Source of the DNA: Ottelia alismoides
Taxonomy: Eukaryota; Streptophyta; Magnoliopsida; Alismatales; Hydrocharitaceae
Direction: 5' to 3'
DNA length: 64,000 nucleotides
Assembly: GCA_037367405.1 (NCBI GenBank)
Contig: JAZKJV010010539.1
Coordinates: 248,001 to 312,000 of the forward strand
A program made the translations under genes and the position numbers. The notes below the pieces were generated by a model. That model was not told where the DNA came from. It ran no database searches and saw nothing but the letters and a program-made list of their open reading frames with translations. Positions 45,378 to 57,842 of the stretch are shown piece after piece; the first letter of the stretch is position 1; each line of letters begins with the position of its first letter.

Positions 45378-45542
45378 GAGGATCCTCTGCTATGGTGTTG
45401 TAACTATTGTGATCGTCTGAGCCGCTCGATCGTGATCGAACGGTACACATGATATTGCACGGTACGGGCCCACGAAAAGTGGAAAATCGTGTGAACCGCT
45501 CGATCAAGATCGAGTGACGCACACGCCTACAACAGACTCTTT
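45378..45542. mobile_element. GATCGAGCGG foldback element, copy 2
   Basis: It holds the core CCGCTCGATCGTGATCGAAC and the inverted CCGCTCGATCAAGATCGAGT, with outer ends GAGGATCCTCTGC and CAACAGACTCTTTTG, round a small loop with CACGGTACGGGCCCACGA. Confidence 0.65.
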
Positions 45543-45873
45543 TGCCCTCCCGCCTATATTAGACGATACGTCCCATGTTTCCTTACCCGTGCCTCCTGTT
45601 CCATGTACCCATCGCCTATCATAGGATCCAAACTCTTTAGTGACCTCTACATTAAGGATCTGTTTGGTTTCCAGGGTATCCCGAAGTAGCCTAGCATACC
45701 CCCAGCTCCACCCTTGCATTCTTGGGTTGGGATTGCTTATATGGACATTACAATTTCTTTGGTATAATATTTTTTAACCATGTTCAAATAAAAATTAATA
45801 TAAACTTATATTATAATCATTAAAAAGTTATAACACAACCCTGAAATTGCGAGTTGCACCCTTGTTTTTTAAG
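45543..45873. other. Spacer between two elements
   Basis: It includes TCTGTTTGGTTTCCAGGGTA near 45658, a possible single MITE end. No gene is recognised. Confidence 0.4.
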
Positions 45874-46260
45874 ATGGCGTTTGAATCCCAGGTTACCTGC
45901 GGGTTAGGGGAGTTTACCCTCCTTAACCCACATCCACATCTCTCCCCATGGGCCTCACTTTATTTCTTTTTTAAAAAATTAAATAAATCAATTTTACCTC
46001 ACAATCCTATCAAAAAATAATATATTATACCATCGTATCATATAAAAAATATAAACTACTCCACTTCTACTCACTTTTTCAAACTTCAATACAATTACAT
46101 CACAATAACTACTCACTTTTTCAAACTTCAATACGATCATATCACTCTAAACCCACTTCTAACACACCTCCAGTTTAACCTTCTATCCAAACACCAAAAC
46201 ATAAAAACAGGTTACCCTCTACCAGTTTAACCCGCCTTAACCCGCCAACCAAACGCACCT
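45874..46260. mobile_element. Tourist-like MITE, copy 2 (opposite orientation)
   Basis: 387 bp flanked by TAA on both sides (45871-45873 and 46261-46263). The ends are GATGGCGTTTGAATCC and, in reverse, AGGTGCGTTTGGTTGG. The interior matches copy 1 (25266-25625) in reverse, including two TACTCACTTTTTCAAACTTC units. Confidence 0.75.
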
Positions 46261-46800
46261 TAAAAGAAGAGCGGGTGAAGTTCCGAGATGGGACCCATCG
46301 CATAACTCATATTATATTAAATAAACAAGAGTTATGAGTGGCAGAGCACTGTGAAGTTGGATGAGTTGCGACAGAGCGACGGTGTGGCCTGCTTTGCGAT
46401 GAGAGTGACGGTGTGACCCGCAGTTGGAGTGGGATATTGAAGGTGAGGGACAATGAAAGAAGAGGATCTAATATCCTCGCAGCATTGGATCTCGACGAGG
46501 GAGGAGGCTCTCATCAGCACACGACGTGTGAAGGAGTGGTTGTCGAGAGCACGTTCGAACAGGAGAGGATGGGGGGTCTGGTCCGGTAATGGTAGTCGAT
46601 CGGGGAGAGGTCTGGGGCTTGAAGCCTCGTCTTCCATGGCTGGAACCGAAGCTCCCATTGGGTTCTGTTCCCTTTTGACATACCTCCTAAGGCTTTTGTA
46701 GTCACTGCCAATGGCCATTGAAGAGGTGAGGTCATAGTGATTAAGGCGGTGAGCTGTTAGCATGGCAGGTAGCCAAGAGATTTATCACTGATGCGCTGAA
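46261..46800. other. No gene recognised
   Basis: Two overlapping open frames (46453-46701 plus, 46332-46763 minus) have no known domain. They are probably by-chance frames in a G/C-rich patch. Confidence 0.4.
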
Positions 46801-46899
46801 AGAAGCAGAACTGCCTATCCACGCTCCATGTACTCCTGGAAATGATAGAAACAAGGAGATGAATTGTTGCTTGAATCATCCCAAGATGCTTGCATTGTG

Positions 46900-47690
46900 T
46901 TCCTCTTGAACTTCTTCTCAAATTTCTTTTCATATATAAAGCTCTTCTACAATTGTGGGTTATCTTTCTTTAGAGCCCAACCTTGTCATATTGGAAGCAC
47001 TTGATTCATCTTCCATCGTTTCTCTTCTTCTTGAAGAATGGCTTGAACGGTAAGGTCATGAGTGTGATATCATCATCGATATCGTACCCTTCTTGTTATT
47101 CCTTGTTGGCAGGCAGAGATAGATTCTTCTTTGGCTTTTCTTCTCCATTCTTCATGTACATTATTTTTAATTCATAGGCAAGGAGGTACCTATGATATCT
47201 TTCGGTAAGGTCATACTGAAATTTGTGGACTCTTCAATAGCAGTGATATTGTGTTCCCAATCATCTAATAGAGAGATGATAATCTTGTTGGATAATCTTG
47301 TTGGTAAGTTCTCAAAGTAGAAAGGTTCTTCCAAGATTCCTCAGTTGATTCACTGTGACAGCGAATCTAACGTTCATATCCTTTATGCTTTCTCCTTTAC
47401 GCCTTTTGAAAGTTCCATACTCAAACGTAAACGTTCTAAAACGAGATTCCTTCACCTTGGACGTCCCTTCATACGTAGTATCAAGACACTTCAATATCTC
47501 ACAAGTTGTCTTCAGATGTGAAACTCGATCGAATTTGGCTTCGGATAGAATGTAATATATATAAGTTATTATCTTGGAGTTGACCATCATATAAATCAGT
47601 TCAGTAGAGATGTATCTTATCTCCTTCTCCTCTATAAACTTGAACTCTTTCATCGTCATATTCCTGGAATATAGCAAAGTGAAATGATTG
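46900..47690 (-). pseudogene. Copia gag (UBN2) remnant
   Basis: The minus frame 47677-47312 reads YILSEAKFDRVSHLKTTCEI, LDTTYEGTSKVKESRFRTF and FKRRKGESIKDMNVRF, the UBN2 copia gag. Decayed zinc-knuckle-like sequence continues to about 46900. No protease or pol follows. Confidence 0.7.
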
Positions 47691-49282
47691 AAGAAAGATC
47701 ATCATCTTTATCATCTAACTGGAGTAATTTGTCATGTTAAAGAGAGGTGAATAAACTACAGAATTCCCACGAATTGTGATAATGAAATACTGGCCATGTG
47801 CGCATCTCGACTAATGGGTGTTAGTGGATTGGAGAATATAATCGTGATATCTACAAATAATAAACTCAAACAAGCACAATTTTAGAGACAATTTTAATCA
47901 CAAAATAAGTAATCGATCTAGAAGTGCATAACTATTTAACATAGAAACCCTTCTAAGTAAAAATCATATCCCGAGTCTCTAGGCTTGGGCTTTCAACGTA
48001 ACCCATACAGATTTTCCACATGCCTTAATTCTTATGCAGGCAACCCAAATGTATTATAAACTGAGTTGATTACACGGTCAACTTAACTGTATACAAGTAA
48101 TAAACCTAGTAACCCAATGTTGGAAATAAATATACAATAAATAATATGGGACAAAACTATTGATATTCAAAGATCAAGGATCGTGCACGTAAGAATTGAT
48201 CGTAGAACGCCATAATTGTAGGCATGAAGAACAATGCAGAAAATATCTCTTCGATATTTCTCTCGGAGCATAGAGTGAGAAGCAGAGAGAGAACTTGTTG
48301 CTCTTGTTGTGTGTTGTAGAATGAGGTGTGAGGTATTATAGGTCTTGAGTCCTCATAGATGTTAGCTTTGAAAAAGCAACCACTGTATACAAGTCGGGAG
48401 TGAAATCACCTTCAAAAATTTTCTCGAAATGGACTATGACCGATCAAGATATAAAGGATGATTGATCATGTAGATTTAGATGATCGATTAGAATCAAAAG
48501 TTGACCAATTAGCTTGGTTCTTTGACCTGAAAGTGAAAAGTCAAATGGTTGAAATGCAATATACATGATACATGAGGTCTTTTACATTTGAAGACAATTT
48601 ATAATATGGAAGATTCGATAAAAGAAAAGATTTCGTCTTTTTCTTGAGCTTGAGGTCTTTCCTTGAGCTAGACCTGAAGTTTCTTAGCTTTGAACTTCTC
48701 TTAACTTTTTAGATTCTTCTTCACTTAATCTCGAGTTCCTTATCTCAAGCTTGTTCTTGATCAGTACATTTCCTTCTCTTTATTAACAAGAGCCACCAAG
48801 GCCTTGAATGTTCCAAGGTAGAATGTTTAGCTCCGTCAAGAACGAGAAAATAAAGAAAAATAGAACCACCATGGATCACATATTTAATTCTAGGTTAATT
48901 TTTTTGGAAAAATGAGATTTTTTTTTAATTTCTCACTCATGTCCAATACAATTATATCGCAAAATTTCGAGGTGACTGAGGATGCATTTGGAGTTAGGGT
49001 GTTTCTTAATGAGGGCTCAAAAATTGAAGAACATGAAAAGTTTTGCTTATTTTTGGAAAGTAAAGTAGGTGTGCCTGGTGTAGCAGATGATGCCAAGTTT
49101 TCTATTACTATCTCCTACAGCTTGAGGTGATCCTTAGATAGGGGTGAGGTAACTGGGTTTTGCTCAGAGGACAAGGTATTGAGATTCTTAAACATGTCCT
49201 CCTCCTTATCATGCCCCATCCTACGCATCCAATTAAGGGTGTTTAGAGCTTGCTTACGAGTTACGACTTGGTTCCTCCCCAA
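47691..49282. other. No gene recognised
   Basis: It may include the leader or LTR of the gag remnant (A/G-rich CGGAGCATAGAGTGAGAAGC near 48265). The frame at 48912-49130 (VTEDAFGVRVFLNEGSKIEE) is unrecognised. Confidence 0.4.
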
Positions 49283-49457
49283 GGGCTTGTTTGGTTGCTA
49301 GGTTGGACTGGGTTGGGTTGGGGTACACCGATGTACCCCTCCTTCCAATCCTCTCAATCCTCCTCACAGTTTACTATTCACAGGAGTACAATTTACTATT
49401 CACAAGGGTACCTCAACCCAACCCAATCCAGTCCAACCCTACAACTAAACAGGCCCC
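49283..49457. mobile_element. Short MITE, GGTTGGGTTGG family, copy 2
   Basis: 175 bp. The ends are GGGCTTGTTTGGTTGCTAGG and, in reverse, GGGGCCTGTTTAGTTGTAGG. The core CAATCCTCCTCACAGTTTAC is shared with 32472-32595. TTTACTATTCACA is duplicated within. Confidence 0.65.
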
Positions 49458-49664
49458 AAGAGTATGTGAGGAATGGGGGGTTGCACGCGGAGGGACCATG
49501 ATGGTTTGGGAAGGGCTCAATGCTTATATAAACCCATTCCCAAGCCACTCCAGGACAAAGGTCAAACTTGCTAGGGATCAATTCAACAATCCTCGATGGA
49601 GATTTTTTCATTGTGGTTCCAGATGATAATTCTTCCCATCCTCTAGAATCACAAAATCAAATCT

Positions 49665-50290
49665 CATCTTAAGTAATCGGAGTCCATCCAACTTGGGAAA
49701 AACTCCAACTCGTCACCAATTTCCACAATCGTGCGCGAAGTAATTGGTCATCATAAGTAAAGTTTTAGAGATTATGCACATGATATAGCATGTATATCCA
49801 TTACCCTCGAAGAACATGCACTCTAACCGAAACTCGTACTTGTTGAGTTTGGCGTAGTGCCGATTTTGTCTCAACACATCCAGAACTAATTGCAATTATA
49901 TTTTCTCTTGCTTGTATCTAATCCTTGGAGTACATCATAACACCATCGATGTGGATGATTACAAATGATCTAAAAGTCATCTTAAAATAATATTCATGAA
50001 ATTCATGAAAGCTAGAAGTGTAGTTGTATAGACACAAACAGCATGACCAGAACTTGTAATGTCTATAGCGAATTTGAACGCACTATTAAGTGCATATTCT
50101 TCCATAATTTTCAACTGATGATACACGGATCTCATATCAGTTTTTAAGAAAAATATGCCTCCTTGGAGATGGTCGAACAAATCATCAACTCTCGAAACGG
50201 ATGTGTGTCCTTGATTGTGAGTTTATCCAGCTGATGATAATCGACGAACATTCTCAGTGTGCAGTGTTTTCTTCACAAACAAGACAACAG
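49665..50290 (-). pseudogene. Ty3/gypsy reverse transcriptase fragment
   Basis: On minus: VKKTLHTENVR, SRVDDLFDHLQGGIFFLKTD, RSVYHQLKIMEE and LDVLRQNRHYAKLNKYEFRLE, with frameshifts. The catalytic FIDD position reads HIDG, so an essential aspartate is lost. Gag, protease, integrase and LTRs are absent. Confidence 0.8.
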
Positions 50291-50319
50291 CCTTCCAAGG
50301 TGTCAAGGTTGAGTATAGG

Positions 50320-50516
50320 ACTCAGATCGTTTGCGGTACTGCAGACTCTGAAGTAACCGCGCGAGCTGCTCGATCTTGATCGAGCGGTTCGCATGAATTC
50401 GCACGGTACAATCCCACAAAAGTGTGAATTCATGCAAACCGTTCGATCAAGATCGAGCGGCTCACGCGGTTACTATAGAAACCGTAGTATTGCAGAGGAT
50501 CCTCTCGCTCGAGGAG
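50320..50516. mobile_element. GATCGAGCGG foldback element, copy 3
   Basis: The arms 50330-50410 and 50420-50507 pair: GTAACCGCG(C/T)GAGC, then GCTCGATCTTGATCGA(G/A)CGG, then TTCGCATGAATTCGCAC. The ends match the AGAGGATCCTCTGCA type of copies 1 and 2. Confidence 0.75.
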
Positions 50517-51056
50517 TATAACCTTTCTCAAAAAGTCCCCGGGGTGTCTTCTGTAACTCGGAACTTCACAGGTGCCCTTCGGTGGGTTGTTTTCCGAAAT
50601 GGGGAGGGGGTAAAAAAAATTTACCGAAATGGAGATAGCACGAAAATATTTCCCAGAATAAGGATATATCGGCGAACGGTTTGTGATGGTGCGGCAAACT
50701 GTTTGCCGCGCTACATGGATGGACGGGAGGGGGACCGAGATTCCATATTTTTATCGCAAGCCCAGATTGGGACCGTCCATGTGACATGACAAACCATTTG
50801 CCGAACCATTTGCTGCGCGCATAACACGAAGCGAAAAATGATTTACCGAATAAAATCACGAACAAAAATCATGCCAAAAAAAATTTCCTTGGGAGTAAAG
50901 GTGGAAGGAAGAAGATTGGTCGTTCGATTTCTGAAGATATTTTCATAATACAGACACATACACTCGTACACAACCCACCTCGAGAAGAAATCCTATACAC
51001 CCACCACCACCACCATCAATCATCCCATCACGATCGAGCCTCCCCCTACACCTCCC
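50517..51056. other. 3' flank of PSAG
   Basis: It includes short inverted words (GCAAACNGTTTGC near 50693-50712 and CAAACCATTTGCCGAACC near 50791). It probably holds the PSAG 3' UTR next to 51056. No gene is recognised. Confidence 0.4.
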
Positions 51057-51500
51057 TCAACCAAAGAACTTGGGGTCGTAGCCGTTGCTGGTGGTGGCCA
51101 ATATATAGTAGGCAACGATGTGGCCGATGGAGCCCCAGGCGAGGACATCGACGATGTTGAAGCCGACAGGATCGTTGGACTTGAGGATGCCGGAGTACTC
51201 CTTGGCCCTCTCGTCCCCGGCCTCGAAGTGCGGGACGCCGTTCTGGGCGGGCACCTGCTTGGCGACGTTCTCGCGCTGGAAGTTGAAGAAGACGAAGCGG
51301 CCGAGGAAGAGGGAGAGCCCCGTGCTGAGGGAGATCACGATGGATGGGTTGAGCTCGGCCTTCACGACGAGGGATCGGGCAGCGCTGCGGCGGGGTAGGT
51401 GGAAGGCCCTGAGGGAGGTTGAGGGGGGGAGAGGGCGGAGTCCCTGGAAGGACCTCGGGGTGGCGAGGGAGGCGGAGGTGGAGAAGAGGGCGGAGGCCAT
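51057..51500 (-). CDS. PSAG: Photosystem I reaction centre subunit V (PSI-G)
   Basis: Nuclear-encoded, chloroplast-imported thylakoid protein of photosystem I, 147 aa in one exon. Residues 1-48 are a Ser/Arg-rich transit peptide ending VVKA. The mature part begins [20 protein letters not shown] (first membrane helix about 52-72), followed by the stromal loop [20 protein letters not shown] and a second helix with [20 protein letters not shown] (about 114-135), ending YDPKFFG. In the known complex PSI-G lies at the edge of the core and helps anchor the antenna protein Lhca1. The sequence separates it from the related PsaK. The ATG at 51500 is the first in frame. The frame is intact and the length is normal. 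Confidence 0.96.
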   Translation of the reverse strand: MASALFSTSASLATPRSFQGLRPLPPSTSLRAFHLPRRSAARSLVVKAELNPSIVISLSTGLSLFLGRFVFFNFQRENVAKQVPAQNGVPHFEAGDERAKEYSGILKSNDPVGFNIVDVLAWGSIGHIVAYYILATTSNGYDPKFFG

Positions 51501-53676
51501 GGTGTGAGGATGGGCGTTGGTGTGTGTGTGTGGGTGGAGTAAGGGGCGTGGTGATGTATAGCCCCGGGGGTGAGGTGGGTGGTGAGTGGTGGTGGAGGGA
51601 GGGGGATGGAGTGGTGGTGGAGGAAGAAAGGGGGATTCGGGAGATCAGGTGGACGATGGTGATTGGTGCGGGAAGCAGATAAGGCGATGGGAGAGCCACA
51701 AATTTGGGAGGCGATTATCGGGGTTGAGATGGAGATTCTTCTGCTTTTAATGGGTGGATTAAATATTGGATTAATGCTTTAGCTATCCTCCTAATTTCAG
51801 TCAAATCAAAGATTATTAGCTACTTTATTTTAACGGTCAAACATCCGGTAATATTTAAGCAATTTAAATTCCATTTAAAAAGGACTCGGATCTTTGAGTA
51901 TTAAGATAAAATAGCAAATAATTTTTAATTTGAACGAAATTTGGAAAATATGTAGAGCATTAATCTAATATTCATACTATCAAATTTGATTTTGTAATCG
52001 AAATTGCAAAAAAAAAAAAATTACAGTGCGGTAATTGGGGATTACATCAGATGATCTGCTCTTAAACAAGCAGGTAGTTGATGTGGCTTCAATAACGTGA
52101 TCACTTTTTTGGGATATTTACATCACTACTCCTAGAGTCTTCTCACGTTACATCGTACCCACTAACAATCTTTGAATTATATCATGAACCCTGTAGTCAT
52201 ACTCTATTTAACACGTGCCTTTGTCCAAGGTTTTTGTTGTGACCGTGTGATTGCATATATCATAGTATTTATGGTGCAATTTGACAAGGTTTTAGTAGTT
52301 GTAATGTAAAACACCCTTTGTTTTTCTGCAAACGGTATTTGGGAGTTTTGAACTTTGATTTTTGTAAGACATAGGTCATTATTAAGTTATACTGTTGGAT
52401 AAAACATAGATCAAAAGAAACAAAGGTTACATACTTGACCATTAGACAATTTACGTGAATTAATTACTGTTTAGATTATGTTGTTGATGAGATACAAGGG
52501 AGGAGAAATGAAAGAAATACGATTGCTAGATTTTGACTTAGTTGGAGGAATTTTTTACTGTTAATCTGAGGATCTAGGGGGTTAATAGCGGTTGTCGCGG
52601 ATTAATATGTAGCAAAAAGGATGGACATGATGTGGTTGTGATGGTAATTATTTCGCTTGGATGCTTCAGACTAATATTGTAAGCATATTTCAGATTAGTC
52701 CTTAATCCAGAGTGAACTGATTAGGGAGAGGATAGGAACATAGAAGATATGTGAAGAAGAATACAAATGTTCAAGCATATTGTAGAGGGTGAGTGTATCT
52801 GCAATGGAGGTTATCGAAGTTAGGACAACGGTGAAGTTTTGGAACAGGCATCGTCGCAGCATAGCAGTTAAACCTACACGTTCCATCTGCATTGTTTACC
52901 ATGTTTTATCCCATACTTTCTAATGTCAAATGCATTAGTTGCCTCATTCTATAGTACGTACATAGCATATTTTTTAATGAATGGATTTCAAGCATTATGG
53001 CTATTGAACTCACCTGCGTGAATTAGCCTGTAAAGTAGAAACAACTGGTACTGAAATTTATCTGAATTGCCGCAGCAAGTTACACATGACTGAAAGCTAG
53101 CTCTTTGGACTTTTTTTTCTGAAAACTGTAATATTTTGGATTGTGCTCCATCATTGGGAAGTCCGAATTCCACAATAAACCACATAATCATGCTGCCCCC
53201 TACACCAAAAGTTTTAGATGTGTAGAATGATTAGGGAAACGCAGTGAAACAAAACAGAATCCATAAGCCATGTGAACAGTTGACATACTGCCGCAGAACG
53301 TATAGCAAGAGGCCAAAAACAGCCCTCCTTTTATGTTCTTCCATTCATCTCTTTGTTTAACCAAATTTAAAGCTCCAATCACAGGCTAGATTGGTTACAT
53401 TTCCAGCATAAGCTGTACAGGCAGTAAGAGAGACCATGCAACATGACAGACGAAATATGACTACCGCTGTTTAATGTGTTCTAGACAAATCAATAGATCG
53501 CACCACTGGGAAGTGGCCTGAGACTGAATGCAGCTGCTTCTGATCTACTGTACAACCCTTCTTTATATAATATACAACTTCAAAAGAGTACAGAGTTATT
53601 TAAAATCATGCTTCATGCTTATGAGGTTGGCATGACTAGGGGTCTCCCTTCTCTGTCTAAATGCCTAAGATTTGCA
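51501..53676. other. PSAG promoter side and WD40 3' flank, no other gene
   Basis: Near PSAG there are GATAA-type words (GATAAGG at about 51678, and minus GATAATCG near 51716), which resemble the I-boxes of light-regulated genes. From about 53200 on the sequence is likely 3' UTR of the WD40 gene. In between are short frames only. Confidence 0.4.
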
Positions 53677-56255
53677 TCAGAACACATCTAAATATGAATA
53701 ATTTCGGCGTCTGCTATACTGAAGGAGGCTGCCATACGTCCGATCCCAAACACCAATAAAGAGGGCTTCTGTATCGGGGCTGAAGGAGATGCCAGAGATC
53801 TCACCAAAGAAGTCTACCTCTTGTTGCTCTTCATAACCACTCTTTACATCAAATATGTGAACAAAATCTGCAGGCTCTGCCATTGCCATGAACTTCCCAT
53901 CAGATGTATAGCGAATCGATCGGATAGCTCCAAGGTTGCCTCCTAGGACAGCAACAGACTTGGATAGATTTCTAATATCCCATATTCGACATGTCTTGTC
54001 CTGATTACCAGTGGCAAGTGTTCGGCCATCAGGATGCCAAGACGAGGCAAAGGAGTAATCTGCATGACCTTGCAGTTCATGCACGATCTACAGGAAAGAG
54101 AATGAAGTTTACAGCAAAAGACAAAAAAGATATGAATACTCTCGTAGAACACGCTGCATGTCCACAGACAATTGATATGATGCATGGGGCCAACTTCATT
54201 GGATGTTTTTTTCATTTCATCATGTCCAGGTACTAGCTTATTTGGCTTTTAGTTAAAAGATAATATATCTGCTGTAAAACATTACTGGCAAAAAAAGAAT
54301 TCTTTAATTTCGGGCATTGTTAAAGAGGATAGCCACCAGTAAGGAATATCCTCGTAAGCCCCGTTAGAGAGGATTCAAGCAATATCTCATAATGAATGCA
54401 GGAAACAAAATAGAGAACAATAAAAACTCATGATCAAATAATATATCGCAGAAAACTTACCTTTCCTGTTTGGGAGTCCACTAGTAGGCCATTAGGATTA
54501 TCCCCCATGATAACTGCAAGCTTTCCATCAGGGCTTAGAGATGTATGCTGCAAGAAAATAAAACTAGAGAAATATAGTTATAAGAAACAGATTGGACTAT
54601 TAGTGGTGTAACTAAAAACATTCGACATCTAAGATCAGGATGCAAATAGAATAGGTCATTCTCATGTAAGAGCCTTTTGATATAGGGACACCAGTAAACT
54701 GCAGGTATAGCGAACTGAGATTGGATAGAAAGAGCCCAAGCTAATCCATGTTTTTGCCTTGATTTTGTCTCTTCTAGCCGGTTCTTACTCAGCAATGGGG
54801 AAAACCCCATTAATTAAATAGGAATAGCGTATACATTCAAGATGGCAAACATGACACCTTCAGACATACTCTTCATGGTATATGATGTGGTATAAAAGAG
54901 TGGACTACAATATCTCAAAATGGAACATAAGAAAAGCTGCTCACATTCACAGGCCACTCATAGTGGAAATGCTTTGAAAGCTGAAATTTCTCCAAATCAA
55001 AATCTCTGACTCCACAGTCATTGTTTGACGCCATGAAATGCACGGAACCACTATGAAAGACGCAACGCATACACGTAAGCTGTTGATATAGAAAAGATAT
55101 CTCATACATTAAAAGGAAATAATGAAAGGAATAGGCACCTGTAGCAGTCATAAATCTGTATAGCATTCGTTATGGCATTATCATCATAGGTTGTTCGAGT
55201 GCAGAAACTGATACCAGGTCGATTGAGATACTGCAATGCAAAATGCATGTATAAAGATCAGGCTACCATTCGTGGGCAAAAAAATATGTGACTTTTCCCT
55301 TGAAAAGCCAAAGGATAATTACCTGATATCATAATTCTTAAAAAAAAATCATTGAAGCATCTTAAAAGAATGAGTGAACAAGCACCAGAAGATCTACACA
55401 TCAGCCATGGCCATCTTGAAGAGACCATGTCAGTTAAAAAGAGGACCAGATACAGTCAACATTCCCCATGTAAGCATGACCCTTGCTTTCGTATTTCAAA
55501 TACTTCCATTCCCAGTTTCCCCACATTTAAGTGGCACAACGTACATACAAAGCAACTTTTATGTTATGGATATTGTGCCAAACACATATAGGCAAATCAA
55601 TAATCCTAGGAATGCCCCCATCAATTTCTCACTATTTTCTCGAAAAACAAATAGGAATGCCAACCAAAAAGTCATGTGCTGAGCAGAGCGGAGATAAGGA
55701 GTTGTCGGCAACTACAATGCACTTAAATTTATTTGCCCCTTCTTCCATGTAAGATATACGAATGAACCTTATAAATCAACACTATCGGTTGGATGGATAA
55801 CCAGTTGGAATACCTAATTAGCCGAAGGTAGCATAGCATCTTATCTTTGATAAATAAACCTGATTTACTTCAAAGAAGTTGCACATTAGCAATCACCTTA
55901 CAGATAAGTTCCCCTTGGAAACCTCCTGCTACCAGTAAGTTATCCCTCACTGCTAGTGTGCTGACGTGGGTCTGCGTAAATCCTTCAAGGATGCTTCCAG
56001 GATGTTTCTGTCACAAGAAAAAAATATATAGTTAAACTTGATAAAAAAAAAACTAAAACCATTTAATTCATGTAACACCAGATAAAACAGAAAGACTGGT
56101 ACAATCTGATTTACACGAACCTCACACGGAGCAACATGTCCTGCAACATTGAGAACTTCTTTCTTCTGAGAAGTCAATGCCGACCAACGGATAATGGAGT
56201 AGTGCGACATGAGGTAGACGTCATGTTTTGATGTAGCCCACACCAAATTTCTAAG
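53677..56255 (-). CDS. WD40-repeat protein (plant C2A9.03-like family), last six exons
   Basis: Exons on minus: 56255-56121, 56007-55897, 55230-55139, 55050-54945, 54547-54461 and 54087-53677. All introns are GT/AG and the phases fit (APCE|KHPG; ICK|YLN; CY|SGSVHF; WPVN|HTSL; TGK|IVHEL). They encode 313 aa. WD-type repeats are visible as LRNLVWATSKHDVYLM, VSTLAVRDNLLVAGGFQGEL, SVHFMASNNDCGVRDFDLEK, TLATGNQDKTCRIWDIR and EISGISFSPDTEALFIGVWD. The conserved C-terminus is LLQYSRRRNYSYLD. The family is conserved in plants and fungi; its role is largely unknown, probably a protein-interaction scaffold. The 5' part (about 130-150 residues) is not found before 64000. Confidence 0.92.
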
Positions 56256-56620
56256 CTACAGAATTAACAATCCAAAAGAAAACCATCATGTGCATGGATA
56301 CATATTCTTAGAATGAAGAACCATCATCAGCACAATAACTCAATCATGTAAATCATGCGGAACAAATAAATCAAACAGACAATAAGTAGGGTTGGCTTCA
56401 TGATTTCTGCCTCAATTCAGATCTAGGATGGCTCAAAACGATATTCACCTTTAAGAAAGAATCACGTTACATTAAATGTGGTGCTTTAACAGAAGCATGT
56501 TAATTTGGTTCGAAACCAAACTCTGGTGGATCTGCTGGCACCTATGGGGTAGCTCCAGAGGTTTGGATGGAAATTGGGGTCATGCACACCGACATGGCCA
56601 GTTGTGGAAATTGCTGTTGG
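56256..56620 (-). other. Intron or 5' flank of the WD40 gene
   Basis: It starts after the acceptor CTGTAG|CTTAGAAAT. No upstream exon was recognised before the plastid DNA begins. Confidence 0.5.
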
Positions 56621-57837
56621 TCATAAGAAAGGAGGTTTTTTAGTTATGGGCCTAGCAAAAGAAAAATCGGGATAGGTTTCTATGGGATCCCCCCTTAAAA
56701 ATCGGACGTGAGGGTTTCTTTTCATCCGGCTAAAGTAGTTACAACAAATAAAGAAAGGAATTCTTTATTTGTTCAATTTTGTTCGATTCGAAAAACTTTA
56801 GAAAAAGCTACTCCTTACTCAAGTTTCCAGTGAGGTTCAACCAATATATATATGGATTTCTTTTTACTTTGACTTTCACTTTCTGAATCACTTATTCAAT
56901 TAGAACATAAATGAATTGTGAAATTATTGAGTAGTCTACTTCCCTTCAAATAATGAATCCGCTTAAAGGAATACTTTGAAACTCGTAACATAAGGGATTT
57001 ACTTGTCTATATTCACTTATCTATATATTTTTCCATTCGATCTTTTAGGTCTCTACCCCACTCACCTCGTTGGTTATACCGTGATGTTCCTTGAAGCATA
57101 TATGCGATAGATATACTCCTGTAACCATGCTATATTCTTTTTGCTTACTTGAAGGGAATTCCCTTCTAAAAAAGGGCGAATTCCAGAATTTTTTTCACAA
57201 GGTATATCTAGCAATTCCTATATGGAATCGACCATGGATCAATTCCCCCTTTTTTCATTTGGAAGTATTGAATACACCCAAAATTCTGAGCTTCATGTTA
57301 CTCTTCCCAAGATACATGTTAGAGCCGGGGGCACCCCAATCAGATTGAATGGGATGACAGTTTATCAGCACGAACCTGTAAAATGAAAATTTCGATCAAA
57401 TCACACATCGCAGTATACTAGGCCCTCTAATTCCTTAAGGGGTTTATCTAAAAGATACGCGATATAACTAGGAAGACGTTTCAAATACCACACATGAGTC
57501 ACTGGACATGCGAATTTAATGTATCCCATTTGATATCTTCGTATCTGAAATCAACAAACTCGACCCCACATTGTTCACAAAATTTCGTGTCTTCCTTGTC
57601 AGCTCCGATCACCCGATAATTTCCACAAGGTCCAAAGATTCTTTCACAAAACAAGCCATCTTTTTCCCGTTTATTGGTTTTGTAATGAAAAGTATAGGGT
57701 TTTGTCACCTCTCCAACAACTTCCCCATTAGGTAGAATTTTGTTGGCCCAAGAACTTATTTGTTCAGGAGAGACTGGTCCAATTCGAAGTTGTTGATGTT
57801 TATACCGATCAATCATAGAATAGAAGTTATGATTCAT
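56621..57837 (-). pseudogene. rpoC1: rpoC1 (plastid RNA polymerase beta') exon 1, intron, exon 2 start, nuclear copy
   Basis: The start [20 protein letters not shown] is followed by [20 protein letters not shown] and [10 protein letters not shown]. About seven codons normally between FGP and CGNYRVIG are missing in frame, and a shift near 57540 changes RIRRYQMGY. Exon 1 ends at 57407 (VYCD). The group II intron begins GTGTGATTTG and runs about 740 bp to about 56666. Exon 2 then reads FSFARPITKKPPFL before the breakpoint. Confidence 0.92.
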
Positions 57838-57842
57838 TCAGA

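Noticed and set aside
46332..46763. A host protein of 143 aa
   Set aside because: No recognisable domain, an overlapping plus-strand frame of similar quality, and a G/C-rich patch that favours chance frames.
51046..51699. 217-aa minus frame and 129-aa plus frame over PSAG
   Set aside because: These are shadow frames of the GC-rich PSAG coding region, which itself matches PSI-G from end to end.
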